From Bacillota bacterium (GTDB taxonomy: Bacteria > Bacillota > Clostridia > DSM-8532), in assembly GCA_023426765.1 (NCBI GenBank), contig JAEZBW010000679.1:1-33642 (forward strand): 33,642 nucleotides of DNA, read 5' to 3'. Positions within the stretch are counted from its first letter, which is position 1. Every line of letters begins with the position of its first letter. A program made the translations under genes and the position numbers. Below the pieces are notes generated by a model. That model saw only the letters and a list, made by a program, of their open reading frames with translations. It was not told the DNA's origin and searched no databases. Shown here piece by piece: positions 15,716-24,885 of this stretch.

Positions 15716-16681
15716 TCATCTATTGACAACGTCTTTACAGGTTCCGGTTTTCAGGTAAGTCGACAGATTATCTACCGTCACCTTTGCAGTCAGCAGGTTT
15801 GCTTCCCTTGTGTTGTATGCGATGTGGGGAGACAGAATCACATTATCCATATTTAAAAGAGGGCTGCTGCCAAGAGGCTCATTTTGGAAAACATCCAGGG
15901 CTGCGCCGGCGATTCTTCCGTTTCTCAACGCTTCAATCAGATCCTTTTCATGAATCAGCCCGCCTCGGCTTGTATTGATGATATAAGCCGTCGGTTTCAT
16001 CTTTTGCAGGAATCCGCTGTTGATCATTTCTCTTGTCTGAGGCGTGTAGGGTGCATGAATAGAGACATAGTCGCTTTCCCGGGCGATCTCATCCAGATCG
16101 GCACGGTGAACCCCGCACGCTTCAAGCACTTCATCACCAACATAATCATCCATGACAAGAATTCTGCACCTGAAGCCCGAGAGATACCGCGACAATATTC
16201 TGCTTACCCTACCGAACCCGACAATGCCTACCGTCTTGCCCTCCAATTGCGTAGGAACACGGGGAGCGCGCCAGATTTCCTGGCGCATCTCCCGGTCATA
16301 AAGGCAGATATGGCGGCCCAGCGCCAGCATCAGCATGATTGCGTGATCTGCAACGGCTGCAGAATTCCCCCCCCCGGCAATCAACACTGCAATGCCATGT
16401 TCCCTGGCTGCTTCTGCATCGACATTGTCATATCCTGCTCCAAAACGGCATACGGCCTTCAAAGTCCTTTTCAGCGACTTGAAAACTTCTTCGGTATACT
16501 GCTCCGCTCCTCCAGCAATGACCGCGTCAAAACCGGTTAATGCCTTTATCAGTTCTTCTCCGGTGACGGCTGCATGGGGAACCGGCTCTATCACAAGCCC
16601 CTGGGACAAGCCGTAAGTTTTCAGATAAGCGAAAGTTTCTTCATTCATTGGGCAGATATTTACTATGCGGAATTCATTCAT
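15716..16681 (-). CDS. D-2-hydroxyacid dehydrogenase (hydroxypyruvate/glyoxylate reductase-like)
   Basis: The 321-aa product has the NAD(P)-binding loop GIVGFGRVSR (152-161), in which the third glycine of GxGxxG is serine. It has SIHAPYTPQTREMIN (207-221), INTSRGG with catalytic R239, FQNEPL with E268, and LSPHIAYN with H286. It interconverts a 2-keto acid and a D-2-hydroxy acid; in this operon a plausible substrate is hydroxypyruvate or tartronate semialdehyde on the way to glycerate, which the neighbouring kinase would use. The binding site GGGAGG lies 10 nt upstream of the ATG. A run of nine G's encodes Gly103-105, a possible slippage site. It starts 17 bp after dctM. Confidence 0.9.
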   Translation of the reverse strand: MNEFRIVNICPMNEETFAYLKTYGLSQGLVIEPVPHAAVTGEELIKALTGFDAVIAGGAEQYTEEVFKSLKRTLKAVCRFGAGYDNVDAEAAREHGIAVLIAGGGNSAAVADHAIMLMLALGRHICLYDREMRQEIWRAPRVPTQLEGKTVGIVGFGRVSRILSRYLSGFRCRILVMDDYVGDEVLEACGVHRADLDEIARESDYVSIHAPYTPQTREMINSGFLQKMKPTAYIINTSRGGLIHEKDLIEALRNGRIAGAALDVFQNEPLGSSPLLNMDNVILSPHIAYNTREANLLTAKVTVDNLSTYLKTGTCKDVVNR

Positions 16682-16698
16682 TTTTCATTGCCTCCCTG

Positions 16699-17979
16699 CT
16701 AATATCCGAACAAACGCGGAATAAAGGTTGAAATCTCCGGTATATACGTGATCAGCAGCAATACCGCAAACTCCACTGCACAAAACGGAAAAATGGCTTT
16801 GTACAAGTCCGCAAGCTTCACTTTCGTTACATTCGAGGTAATGAATAACACCATTCCGACGGGCGGTGTGATCAGGCCAATGCACATATTGATTACGAAG
16901 ATGATGCCGAATTGGATCGGGTCGATGCCATATTGCATCGCTATGGGCAACAGGATCGGCGTCATGACCAATATGGCAGGGGTGATATCCATGACCATTC
17001 CCAGGACTAACAGAATGATATTGGCTAAAAGTAAAAAACCTACTTTAGAACTGGTCAAGGACATGATTGCCGCTGACAGCGTCTGAGGAATGCGCAGTGT
17101 GGTTATGGCCCATCCCATGGAAATGGCAATCGAAACGATGAAATATATGCTGGCTGTTGTTTTTGCTGTGCTGATAACGCAATTATAAAACCGTTTCCAT
17201 GTCATTCTTTTATAGACAAAAACGGATATGATAAACGAATAGAAAACAGCGACAATGGATGATTCCGTCGGTGTAAATATGCCTGTCATGACGCCGCCTA
17301 AAATGAGTATTGGCAGAAAAACGGCAGGAAGCATTTTGAAAAGGCTTTGAAAAATAGCCTTGAAACCTGCAAACTTGGCATCTTTGGGATGATGATCCTT
17401 TATCGCGATGATCAGGCACAATATCATCAACGCTATGCCCATGATGAAGCCGGGAGCAATTCCGCCTAAAAACATGGATGTGATAGAAACATTCTGTGCT
17501 GCGACACAATAGATGACCATGGCCGTGCTTGGAGGAATGATGGGGCCAATGATGGCCGTAGCCGCGGTGACAGCAGCTGAGAAAGGCTTGGGGAAGCCCG
17601 CCTTTTCCATCAGGTTATATTCCACTTTTCCTGGCCCGGCCGCATCGGCATTGGCGGAACCGGACAATCCTGCAAAGAACATGCTGGACAAAACATTCAT
17701 GTGGGAAAGCCCGCCCGGTATATGACCAACCAGGGTTTTGCAGAACTTGACGATTCTTGAGACAATGCCGCCATTTGTCATCAGCTCGGCAGCCAGTATG
17801 AAGAACGGTATGCAGGCAAACTGGAAGTTGTCTATGCCGTTAAACAATCTGGACGCGATGATTGAGACATTGCCATTCAAAGCGAAAAAAGACACAATTG
17901 TGGAGAAAGCCATCGAAATTCCTACCGGAACCCCAATTGCCATAACTATGAAGAATATAATGATAAGCATGAGTGTCAT
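16699..17979 (-). CDS. dctM: TRAP transporter large permease (DctM family)
   Basis: The 426-aa, very hydrophobic protein has the usual length for DctM with roughly 12 transmembrane segments. The motif GPIIPPSTAMVIYC (about 148-161) and the first helix MAIGVPVGISMAFS are typical. It forms the Na+-driven channel of a tripartite ATP-independent periplasmic transporter. The start codon overlaps the stop of dctQ (ATGA at 17976-17979). Substrate is not readable from the permease, but the neighbouring genes favour a sugar acid or hydroxy acid. Confidence 0.93.
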   Translation of the reverse strand: MTLMLIIIFFIVMAIGVPVGISMAFSTIVSFFALNGNVSIIASRLFNGIDNFQFACIPFFILAAELMTNGGIVSRIVKFCKTLVGHIPGGLSHMNVLSSMFFAGLSGSANADAAGPGKVEYNLMEKAGFPKPFSAAVTAATAIIGPIIPPSTAMVIYCVAAQNVSITSMFLGGIAPGFIMGIALMILCLIIAIKDHHPKDAKFAGFKAIFQSLFKMLPAVFLPILILGGVMTGIFTPTESSIVAVFYSFIISVFVYKRMTWKRFYNCVISTAKTTASIYFIVSIAISMGWAITTLRIPQTLSAAIMSLTSSKVGFLLLANIILLVLGMVMDITPAILVMTPILLPIAMQYGIDPIQFGIIFVINMCIGLITPPVGMVLFITSNVTKVKLADLYKAIFPFCAVEFAVLLLITYIPEISTFIPRLFGY

Positions 17980-18548
17980 ACTTCATCGTCCTCCTCTAAT
18001 TCTAGTTCTTCTTCGGCTGCCTGGAACTCGAAGGGCTTCAGTTTTCCAGATATTACGCCAACCAAATCGACAATCACCTGAAAAACATACATGACGGTGC
18101 CAAAGGTCGGAATCAAATAAAGTACCGAACCGCGTATCTTCAGCATCGGAGAACGATAATTCACATTGGCTTGTATGACACCTACTAAATAGTAGAGGAA
18201 GATTGCCAAGCAAAAAAGTGTAATTGCCTTGATCAGGAAATACAAAATCAATTTTCCTTTTCCCTTCAACGCATCTCTCAACAAGTCAATTGAAGGGTGC
18301 AAGCCTTGCTTCATGACAATCGGCACAATCAACCATACACCGACAATAATGGAGTAGCGGGTGAACTCATCTGTATATGGAAAAGTAAAACTAAAAAGCT
18401 TTGACAGAATAAATCGATACAGTATTTGAAACAGGCATGATAACGCCGATGCCGTAAGAGACACAAAGGCTAGTGGCTGAAGGATTTTTTTATGCAGGAA
18501 ATCCTCTGCCTTATCCAGCCTGTAATATACCGCCCCCAAGGTATCCAT
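17976..18548 (-). CDS. dctQ: TRAP transporter small permease (DctQ family)
   Basis: The 190-aa product has four transmembrane segments with the conserved DEFTRYSIIVGVWLI block (about 60-74) and a highly acidic C-terminus (EEELELEEDDEV). It pairs with DctM. The binding site AGGGG lies 6 nt upstream of the ATG at 18548. It follows dctP after a 108-bp gap that holds a strong hairpin. Confidence 0.9.
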   Translation of the reverse strand: MDTLGAVYYRLDKAEDFLHKKILQPLAFVSLTASALSCLFQILYRFILSKLFSFTFPYTDEFTRYSIIVGVWLIVPIVMKQGLHPSIDLLRDALKGKGKLILYFLIKAITLFCLAIFLYYLVGVIQANVNYRSPMLKIRGSVLYLIPTFGTVMYVFQVIVDLVGVISGKLKPFEFQAAEEELELEEDDEV

Positions 18549-18611
18549 TCTTTTCCCCTATCCCTGTGCATTAACCTTTCTGTTGAGCCAGATAAGGCTA
18601 TGGTTGTTACA

Positions 18612-18642
18612 GGATAGGCTTCACCAACTGTGAAGCCTATCC
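18612..18642 (-). promoter_or_regulatory. Perfect 13-bp hairpin between dctP and dctQ
   Basis: GGATAGGCTTCAC (18612-18624) and GTGAAGCCTATCC (18630-18642) pair without mismatch around a 5-base loop. No U-run follows, so it looks like an mRNA-stabilising or processing hairpin that would keep the binding-protein message more abundant than the permeases. Many binding-protein-dependent transport operons use this arrangement. Confidence 0.65.
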
Positions 18643-18655
18643 ATTCACGATTTGA

Positions 18656-19395
18656 TTACTTGCCGATTTCTTTCAGCAAAGCGAACAATTCATCAACATA
18701 TTTCGGATCTTCCACCTGCGTCCGGATATAGTCGTAAGGCAGAGTCCTGTATGCGGCTTGCCACAGTTCCATTTCTTCCGTAGTGGGCTCATAAATCTTG
18801 ACGCCGTTTTCGCGCAGGAAGTCCAATGCATCTTCATTGTACTTATCCAGCATGGCGCGTGTGGCTTTTCCGCCGGCATTCATGCCATCCAATACGATGG
18901 TCTGCAGATCTTCAGGCAGAGTTTTCAGCCACTTCTGGCTAACCATACCCCAGAGAGAGGACACCATATGTCTATCAAGGACCATATAGTGCTGGACTTC
19001 ATATACCCTGTTTGCGATGACGCCGCTAAGCACGTTTTCCTGACCATCGGCAACACCATTCTGTAATGCGGTGTACACTTCGCCCCAGTCAATCGGAATC
19101 GGAGAAGCTCCAATCGATTCAACCATTTTCATAGATACCGGGCTTTCCATAACACGAAGCAGTAAACCCTTGGCATCTGCAGGAACCTTTATTTCCTTGT
19201 CGTCATTGGTAAAATTCCTGAAACCGGTTGCGGCGGTTCCAGCAATAATGACACCATTGCCCGTCTGAATCTGATCGAAGAACTTTGCCGCCCATTCGCT
19301 GTCAAAAACCGCATTGGCTTCCGCCAGGCTTTTAAACAGACCAGGATTGTTATCACGGGGGATCATCATGCGGAAAATAAAAGCGGAAAGGATTG
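18656..19395 (-). pseudogene. dctP: TRAP solute-binding protein DctP, N-terminally truncated
   Basis: About 246 codons are clearly DctP: FIFR near the junction, VFDSEWAAKFFDQ, the motif GASPIPIDWGEVYTALQNG followed by ADGQEN, and a normal C-terminus. The usual first 90-100 residues, with signal peptide and half of the ligand-binding lobe, are absent. The reading frame continues rightward to 19555, but that part is antisense to the divergent racemase-family gene and is not DctP-like. The break lies around 19385-19400, precisely at the ribosome binding site of that gene. Without a signal peptide the protein should not be exported, so the transporter is probably inactive unless another binding protein serves it. 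A chimeric assembly is an alternative explanation. Confidence 0.75.
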
Positions 19396-19399
19396 CGTT

Positions 19400-20576
19400 A
19401 TGAAAATCGTAGAAATAACTACCTTTGTTGTGGGAAACCCAAACGAGCGCAAAGGGGGTAAAGACTGGCTTTTTGTAAAGCTGGTCACTGACGAAGGCAT
19501 AGTGGGTTACGGCGAATGCAATGCTGTTATGCAAAGGCAAAAAACTCTCGTGCAAATGATCAAGGATTTCGGAGATATGTATGTGCTCGGTGCAGACCCA
19601 TTCAAAATTGAGCTGCTATGGGAAACTCTCTACAGCGGCGGATTGCATTATTTCCGGCATCCCGGCATGATCTCCACCCAGGCAATTGCCGGCATAGAAA
19701 TGGCTTGTTGGGATATCATCGGAGGCAACCAATCAACCGGTATATAACCTGCTCGGTGGAAAGATCAACGAAAAATTGCGCTCCTATACCTATTTGGTTT
19801 CACATATTGATTGGTTGCAATCAATATATGACAGAGACACTCCGGAAAATTACGCCAGAGCTGCACGTCAGTGTCTGGATGACGGCTTCAACGCAATTAA
19901 GCTCGACCCAAGCATGCCGGAAAACCCGGCTCCCCGCAATCTCTCCCTGGAAGAACTGCATTATGCGGAAAATTGCGTAGCGGCAATCCGGAAAGAAGTG
20001 GGTGATAAAATGGACATCCTGATTGGCACCCACGGTCAATTCTGTACCCATACCGCCATCACTTATGCCAAGCTGATGGAACCCTATCTGCCGCTTTGGT
20101 TTGAAGAACCCGTACCTCCGGAAAATGTTGATGAAATGGCAAGGGTTGCACAGCATACCTCTGTCCCGATTGCTACAGGAGAACGACTGATATCGATCTA
20201 TGAATATCAGCCTGTGCTGGCAAAACAAGCCGCTCAAATTATTCAGGTTCATGTAGGGGTAAACGGCATTCTGGAATCCAAGAAGATAGCCGGCATGGCC
20301 CAGGCACATTATGCCCAGATCGCACCCTGGATGTACTGCGGCCCCATTGCGTTTGCCGCTGCCGTACATCTTGGCGCATGCAGCCCGAATTTCCTCATCC
20401 AGGAATGTATCGGTAAATGTGACGGCTTCGACAAAGAGATTGTGAAGGAATACATTGAATGGAAAGACGGCTACATTATACCGCCGACCCGCCCCGGACT
20501 TGGTGTGGAACTGAATGAAGAATTATTGGGGAAATATCCTGAAAAGCCTAACTATAAAATGATAAACCGGAAATAA
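19400..20576 (+). pseudogene. Mandelate racemase / sugar-acid dehydratase family gene, frameshifted
   Basis: The ATG at 19400 is preceded by AAAGGA. The first frame (19400-19747) has the enolase-superfamily N-terminal cap (DWLFVKLVTDEGIVGYGE, then GIEMACWDIIG). The +1 frame takes over near 19721-19728 and carries the barrel domain to 20576: YNLLGG, FNAIKLDP, LWFEEPVPPEN and VPIATGERL. The joined protein would be about 390 aa, normal for acid-sugar dehydratases such as galactonate dehydratase relatives. Two missing bases after GGA at 19721 would restore IIGKATNQPVYN, so a 2-bp deletion is likely. The position usually occupied by aspartate in the QPD motif reads QVH, a second sign of decay or divergence. 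It is divergent from the TRAP operon and followed by a strong terminator. Confidence 0.8.
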
Positions 20577-20593
20577 ACCTCGTAATATCATTT

Positions 20594-20626
20594 AAGACCG
20601 TCGGTCAGAGCCCGACGGTCTTTTTT
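20594..20626 (+). terminator. Rho-independent terminator after the racemase-family pseudogene
   Basis: AAGACCGTCGG (20594-20604) pairs with CCGACGGTCTT (20612-20622), leaving a 7-base loop, and is followed by a T-run. It sits 18 bp after the stop codon. Confidence 0.9.
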
Positions 20627-20776
20627 ATCTGGTCTTAAAAGAAGTTCACCCTCACTCATAAAATGATTTCCGACTTTACTTAGCGTAGCCCGTCGAGGAC
20701 ATATTGAATAAGCTCTCTTAGGAATAAGCCATGCAAGAGTTTCCCATGATATGTAATCTAGCTTATTGTAGATATA

Positions 20777-22321
20777 TTATTTAACTACACTCTCTGCAAA
20801 ATCAAACAGCTTCTTAACTTTGGATATCATTCCTGTGTTTACATTATCCCATACGAAGCTTGGATACAATGGACATTTTAGCTTTTTAACATCATTGAAC
20901 TCAAGACACTGTGCAAGCTTTGGACGCTTTCCAGTTTTATCGGTCTGAACACAATAACCGCATCCGTCGCAGGTCTTTGTCTTATTGAAGACCATATCCT
21001 TTAATTCATCATCCATCTCGTCATAAAACGTAATCACCTTACTGAAATGGGGAGCTTTGAAATCAAGTATCAACGGATTGATCTTTCTCCAATCATAATA
21101 TATATTCATATGAGCCGTTTGCTTTTTCGGGTACTCCTTTTCGTATTTAATGCCAATTTCGTGAAAATTACAGGTGTATCCTTTCTCAAGAAAATACTGC
21201 TCAAGCTCAGAGATCAGTACTGAATCACTCACCTTACTGAACATCTCTGCGGCCGTATACATCTTATCCATAAACCGTCCATGCAGGAAATGCATTATTT
21301 CATTTGTACTTACATTACCATATTTTGATGAACTACAGTGCAGCTTCCATGCTGAAAAAATTTCCTTGTATTTGTTGTGTGTAATAGAATAGCCATCTGC
21401 TTTCTCCTCACAGACAAGGCCGAAAAGACGAAGCTTATCTTTCATTTTCTGTTTAATTTGCAGATCACCTTTAGCAATAAATAAGCTGTCTTGCAGGACT
21501 TGCCCTGCTAAACCCATTTTGATGAAACATTCATAAACGGCAAAAAACTCATATTTAATTTTTTGTGTTTTCTTATTCAGCTCAGGTTTAGCGTTCATTA
21601 ACTGCCAACTCTCATAATAATCGTCGGGCTCATGGGATATGTTGAACGTTGATAAATCCGAATAAATCGTTGTAAGGCTTTCATAAAGAAAGTCATACAT
21701 CTGTTTCTGAGAATTTTCACTCGCATTACATTCCTTAACCGGCTTAAAAGCAGGATAGGTTTTTATATAGGAATCGACTAATCTATTTCCAAGACTTTCA
21801 AATGATTTGGCTAACGGTATATAATAATCGAGAATTACCTCTCCCTTTTCATCCGGTACTGAAAATCGAGAGTTCGTGAATAATTGCATGGACCATTTCA
21901 TCTGATTGGGGCAAAGACCGGCATTCCTTATTGCCTCCATGGTCAGTGTGTGCGCACTGCTTGTAACATCAGGAGCATCCTTGCCCTTTATCCAGCATAT
22001 CCCTATTTTTTCTCCACCGATTTTACGAATAGCATATCCATCCGGTACTGTCACGCTTTCTCTAAATAACATTCCACAGATATAAGAAAAAGTGCCGTAC
22101 CCTGTGCCCCAGTCAATGCAAGCACCCACATATGCAGGTTCGTATATGTAATTCTGTTGTTTTTCAAGCGCAGAAAAAGTCCCATCAGCCAAACACTTGT
22201 CCCAAAAAGCCGGGATGCGATTATGACCTTTCGTATAATCTTCTATATTATGCCTGATTTCTTTTCCGACCAGATATACTTTTGGCAAATCTGCAGCCTC
22301 AAAATGAATAACTTCTGCCAT
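20777..22321 (-). CDS. GyrI-like effector-binding protein with C-terminal Cys cluster
   Basis: I set the start at the ATG at 22321, which has AGGAG seven bases upstream; the longer frame overlaps the permease gene. The 514-aa product has an N-terminal GyrI-like/integron-type small-molecule binding domain (VYLVGKEIRH, then IPAFWDKC, WGTGYGTFSYICGM, and EVILDYYIPL ending it near residue 170). The middle is helical and unassigned. Five cysteines near the C-terminus (C451, C454, C457, C472, C483; CDGCGYC plus two) form a likely zinc or Fe-S site. It lacks a visible DNA-binding helix-turn-helix at either end. Only 58 bp separate it from the ABC permease gene upstream in the same direction, so it may be cotranscribed and sense or sequester the exported drug. 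Specific function is unknown. Confidence 0.7.
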   Translation of the reverse strand: MAEVIHFEAADLPKVYLVGKEIRHNIEDYTKGHNRIPAFWDKCLADGTFSALEKQQNYIYEPAYVGACIDWGTGYGTFSYICGMLFRESVTVPDGYAIRKIGGEKIGICWIKGKDAPDVTSSAHTLTMEAIRNAGLCPNQMKWSMQLFTNSRFSVPDEKGEVILDYYIPLAKSFESLGNRLVDSYIKTYPAFKPVKECNASENSQKQMYDFLYESLTTIYSDLSTFNISHEPDDYYESWQLMNAKPELNKKTQKIKYEFFAVYECFIKMGLAGQVLQDSLFIAKGDLQIKQKMKDKLRLFGLVCEEKADGYSITHNKYKEIFSAWKLHCSSSKYGNVSTNEIMHFLHGRFMDKMYTAAEMFSKVSDSVLISELEQYFLEKGYTCNFHEIGIKYEKEYPKKQTAHMNIYYDWRKINPLILDFKAPHFSKVITFYDEMDDELKDMVFNKTKTCDGCGYCVQTDKTGKRPKLAQCLEFNDVKKLKCPLYPSFVWDNVNTGMISKVKKLFDFAESVVK

Positions 22322-22379
22322 GTTTTTTCTCCTATCAAAATGGATTTTGACGTTGGTAATAAACATAATGAGCAGTTTT

Positions 22380-24191
22380 CTACTCTTTTTGCCTGCACAG
22401 TAACTCCATTGGCTCACATCTTAAATTTCTATTCATCTGAACAACTGATATTCCCTCACCTAAAAGGATAATCAGACTCATGGAAAAAGCGGAAATAAGT
22501 ATAACCATTGATATGTCCTCTCCCCAGTCTCGTGCATTTTCATTTATTTCTTCTTCAGTTGTACCACCACTGTACATAGTACTATAATAAGTATCCTTGA
22601 CATCTTTTTGTGAAAGCCATAGAGAAATGCCGCCACCAGCACTGCTTCCCAAAACACCTCCCAGAATAAGAATAATCGTAATTCCTGACAAAATTGAGAC
22701 CATACACTTTCCTTTCTCCATTCCCAGGGAACGTTCAATTGCCGTACGTCTTTCCTGTTTAATAATGAACAGGTGACTAAAGAGCAAAAGTATAAATACA
22801 ACCATAACAAATCCCACAATTGTGAGTGTAAGGGACATATTCTTCATATTGTCCATTCCGGCTTTTAGTCTGGAATAGCCTCGATCATAAAAATTGATTT
22901 CTAATTGGTCATATCCTAATTTTCCCCACTTATTCATAAATTCTTCTATACTTCCGTTTGGTATCTGGAAGGACGTGGTATTGCCTTTCATGGGACCATA
23001 ACCAACTATATTATTTACATCACTGTTTTTTATCGACTTGGAAGGAATAATTACCTCATTTTTTGCTAAACTATAACTTCCATTGATAGTTCCGGGAGCC
23101 GTGTCATAGATACCTACAATGATATAATCGCTGTCTTCAAATACAGAATAGGCTTCTCCTTTTGCATTTAGTTCTGCATTGATGCCAATATCAAAATACT
23201 CGCCTGCTATACTTTGATAATCTGCATAATAAAGTTTTAAATTTACTGATTGCCCCACGCTAAGATTGTTATCTTTTGCGAATTTGCCTGGAATCAGGCA
23301 GACCTTTTCACCCTTTTCATACTCATCCTCTGTAATATCACGACCCTGAATCAGGTAAGCGTCCTTATCATAAAAGGGCATCAAAAGAATGGTCGCATTC
23401 GTTCCTGTTACCGGGATGGAACATTCATATTGTTCCAAGCCTTTTATAAATTCCATAAAACGCTTTCCAATTTCCGTAGTATAAAAATCTTCTGTGACTT
23501 CATAATAGAGAGAGTCTTCCTTCAGATCATCTTGTATACGTACTCCATCAGGATCATATTGCCTGGATAAAATGACAGAGTGTGGGTAATATTCAAATCT
23601 CCATTGATCTCCATCCATTATAGGAACTTCTTGAATACAAAGAACATAAGTCTTTCCCTTATAAAGCGGTTTAGGATTCACCAGTGTCTGATCACAAATA
23701 TCGATGGTCTGCCCTTCTATAAACAGTTTTCCGAAAAGCAGCCTGGATATCTTTACAGATAGCGGCTGATTTGGATATCCATCCTCTTGTGGAGTGATTT
23801 CAACTACAGATAGTCCGAAAACCTCCCTTTGCAGTTTGTATTCCGGATTATAGGAGGCATAATGAGGCCGTTTCTCCGGTTTCCGGATATACTGCGCCCC
23901 TTCAAAATCCAGTACAGATAATGGTATCGTCTTCCCATATGCCGGAACTTGATAAATGATGTATTCTTTCTTAAAAGGATCCCAGCTTTCGACTTGTTTT
24001 ATAGATGTTTCCCTCTGCTCCACTGTACCGATCGTTATAAAACTGTTCTTGTAGAATTCTATGTTGCGGTTATTGATGACCCACAAAGAAATGCCTAACG
24101 TAAGGAACATTCCTGCTATTAAAATCAATAGCAAAAACAGACTTGTTTTGATTGGTGTACGCAGCAGCTGACGGAAACTATTCCTAATCAT
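22380..24191 (-). CDS. ABC transporter FtsX-like permease (second permease)
   Basis: The start is the ATG at 24191 behind AGAGGTGA; the GTG three codons earlier sits inside the binding site. The 603-aa product has one N-terminal membrane helix (TSLFLLLILIAGMFLTLGI), a large extracellular domain of about 390 residues, and three C-terminal helices of the FtsX type, with an ERRTAIERSLGM motif that contacts the ATPase. This is the MacB-like single-domain design used for exporting antimicrobial compounds, lipoproteins or peptides. Its first bases overlap the ATPase stop by 8 nt. Confidence 0.88.
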   Translation of the reverse strand: MIRNSFRQLLRTPIKTSLFLLLILIAGMFLTLGISLWVINNRNIEFYKNSFITIGTVEQRETSIKQVESWDPFKKEYIIYQVPAYGKTIPLSVLDFEGAQYIRKPEKRPHYASYNPEYKLQREVFGLSVVEITPQEDGYPNQPLSVKISRLLFGKLFIEGQTIDICDQTLVNPKPLYKGKTYVLCIQEVPIMDGDQWRFEYYPHSVILSRQYDPDGVRIQDDLKEDSLYYEVTEDFYTTEIGKRFMEFIKGLEQYECSIPVTGTNATILLMPFYDKDAYLIQGRDITEDEYEKGEKVCLIPGKFAKDNNLSVGQSVNLKLYYADYQSIAGEYFDIGINAELNAKGEAYSVFEDSDYIIVGIYDTAPGTINGSYSLAKNEVIIPSKSIKNSDVNNIVGYGPMKGNTTSFQIPNGSIEEFMNKWGKLGYDQLEINFYDRGYSRLKAGMDNMKNMSLTLTIVGFVMVVFILLLFSHLFIIKQERRTAIERSLGMEKGKCMVSILSGITIILILGGVLGSSAGGGISLWLSQKDVKDTYYSTMYSGGTTEEEINENARDWGEDISMVILISAFSMSLIILLGEGISVVQMNRNLRCEPMELLCRQKE

Positions 24192-24864
24192 TTTCGTCAC
24201 CTCTTTGCAATTCCCCGTCCTTCAATCTAAGAACTACATCTGCTTCTGCGGAGACCTCAGGGTTATGGGTAATCACAATCACCACATAGCCATCCATATG
24301 CGCCAGGTTCTTAAGTAGCTCCACAATGTTCTTTTCATTTTTACTGTCCAGATTTCCCGTTGGTTCATCCGCCAGAAGAATCTTTCCACCAGCAGCCATC
24401 GCCCTGGCAATTGCCACCCTTTGCTGCTCTCCGCCGCTCATCATCTGGGGGAACTGACGGTATATTTTATCTGCAAGTCCCACTTTACCCAGCAGGTTTT
24501 TCGCCTGTTCTCTCGCTTCTGATTTCTTTATTCCCTTTAATTCCATGGGAAGCATAACATTTTCGAGTGCGGTGAGCAAAGGAAATAGATGAAAGGACTG
24601 ATAGACTACCGAAGCCTGATCCCTCCGATAGATGTCACGGTCTATGGTTTTCATGTCTTTCCCATCCACATAAATACTCCCGGAAGTCGGAAGATCCAGA
24701 CCTGCCAGCAAGGATAAAAAGGTGCTTTTACCGCTTCCGGATTCACCCGTAATGGCATACAGGTTCCCTGTTTCAAAAGAACAGCTGATTTTTTTTACCG
24801 CTTCTATTTTTTGATATTTTGTGCTGTATGTATAACTTACCTGCTCCACTTCAATCACTTTCAA
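24184..24864 (-). CDS. ABC transporter ATP-binding protein (MacB/LolD type)
   Basis: Starts with TTG at 24864, six bases after a perfect AGGAGGAG. The 226-aa product has Walker A GESGSGKS (40-47), the Q-loop YQSFHLFP (88-95), signature MSGGEQQR (142-149), Walker B ILLADEP (162-168) and the H-switch VITHN. It is of normal size and belongs to the FtsE/LolD/MacB subfamily. It energises the two flanking FtsX-like permeases. The TTG start and the 8-nt overlap with the next permease hint at controlled stoichiometry. Confidence 0.95.
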   Translation of the reverse strand: MKVIEVEQVSYTYSTKYQKIEAVKKISCSFETGNLYAITGESGSGKSTFLSLLAGLDLPTSGSIYVDGKDMKTIDRDIYRRDQASVVYQSFHLFPLLTALENVMLPMELKGIKKSEAREQAKNLLGKVGLADKIYRQFPQMMSGGEQQRVAIARAMAAGGKILLADEPTGNLDSKNEKNIVELLKNLAHMDGYVVIVITHNPEVSAEADVVLRLKDGELQRGDEND

Positions 24865-24885
24865 ATTTGTCTCCTCCTAAAAAAT

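Noticed and set aside
15884..16540. 218-aa ORF on the plus strand
   Set aside because: It is fully antisense to the D-2-hydroxyacid dehydrogenase, has no binding site and shows no protein-family pattern.
19396..19555. First 54 residues of the long DctP reading frame
   Set aside because: They are the antisense of the racemase-family gene start and contain no signal peptide, so they are not taken as part of DctP.
19821..20369. 182-aa ORF on the minus strand
   Set aside because: It is the shadow of the dehydratase barrel domain, whose plus-strand frame has clear family motifs.
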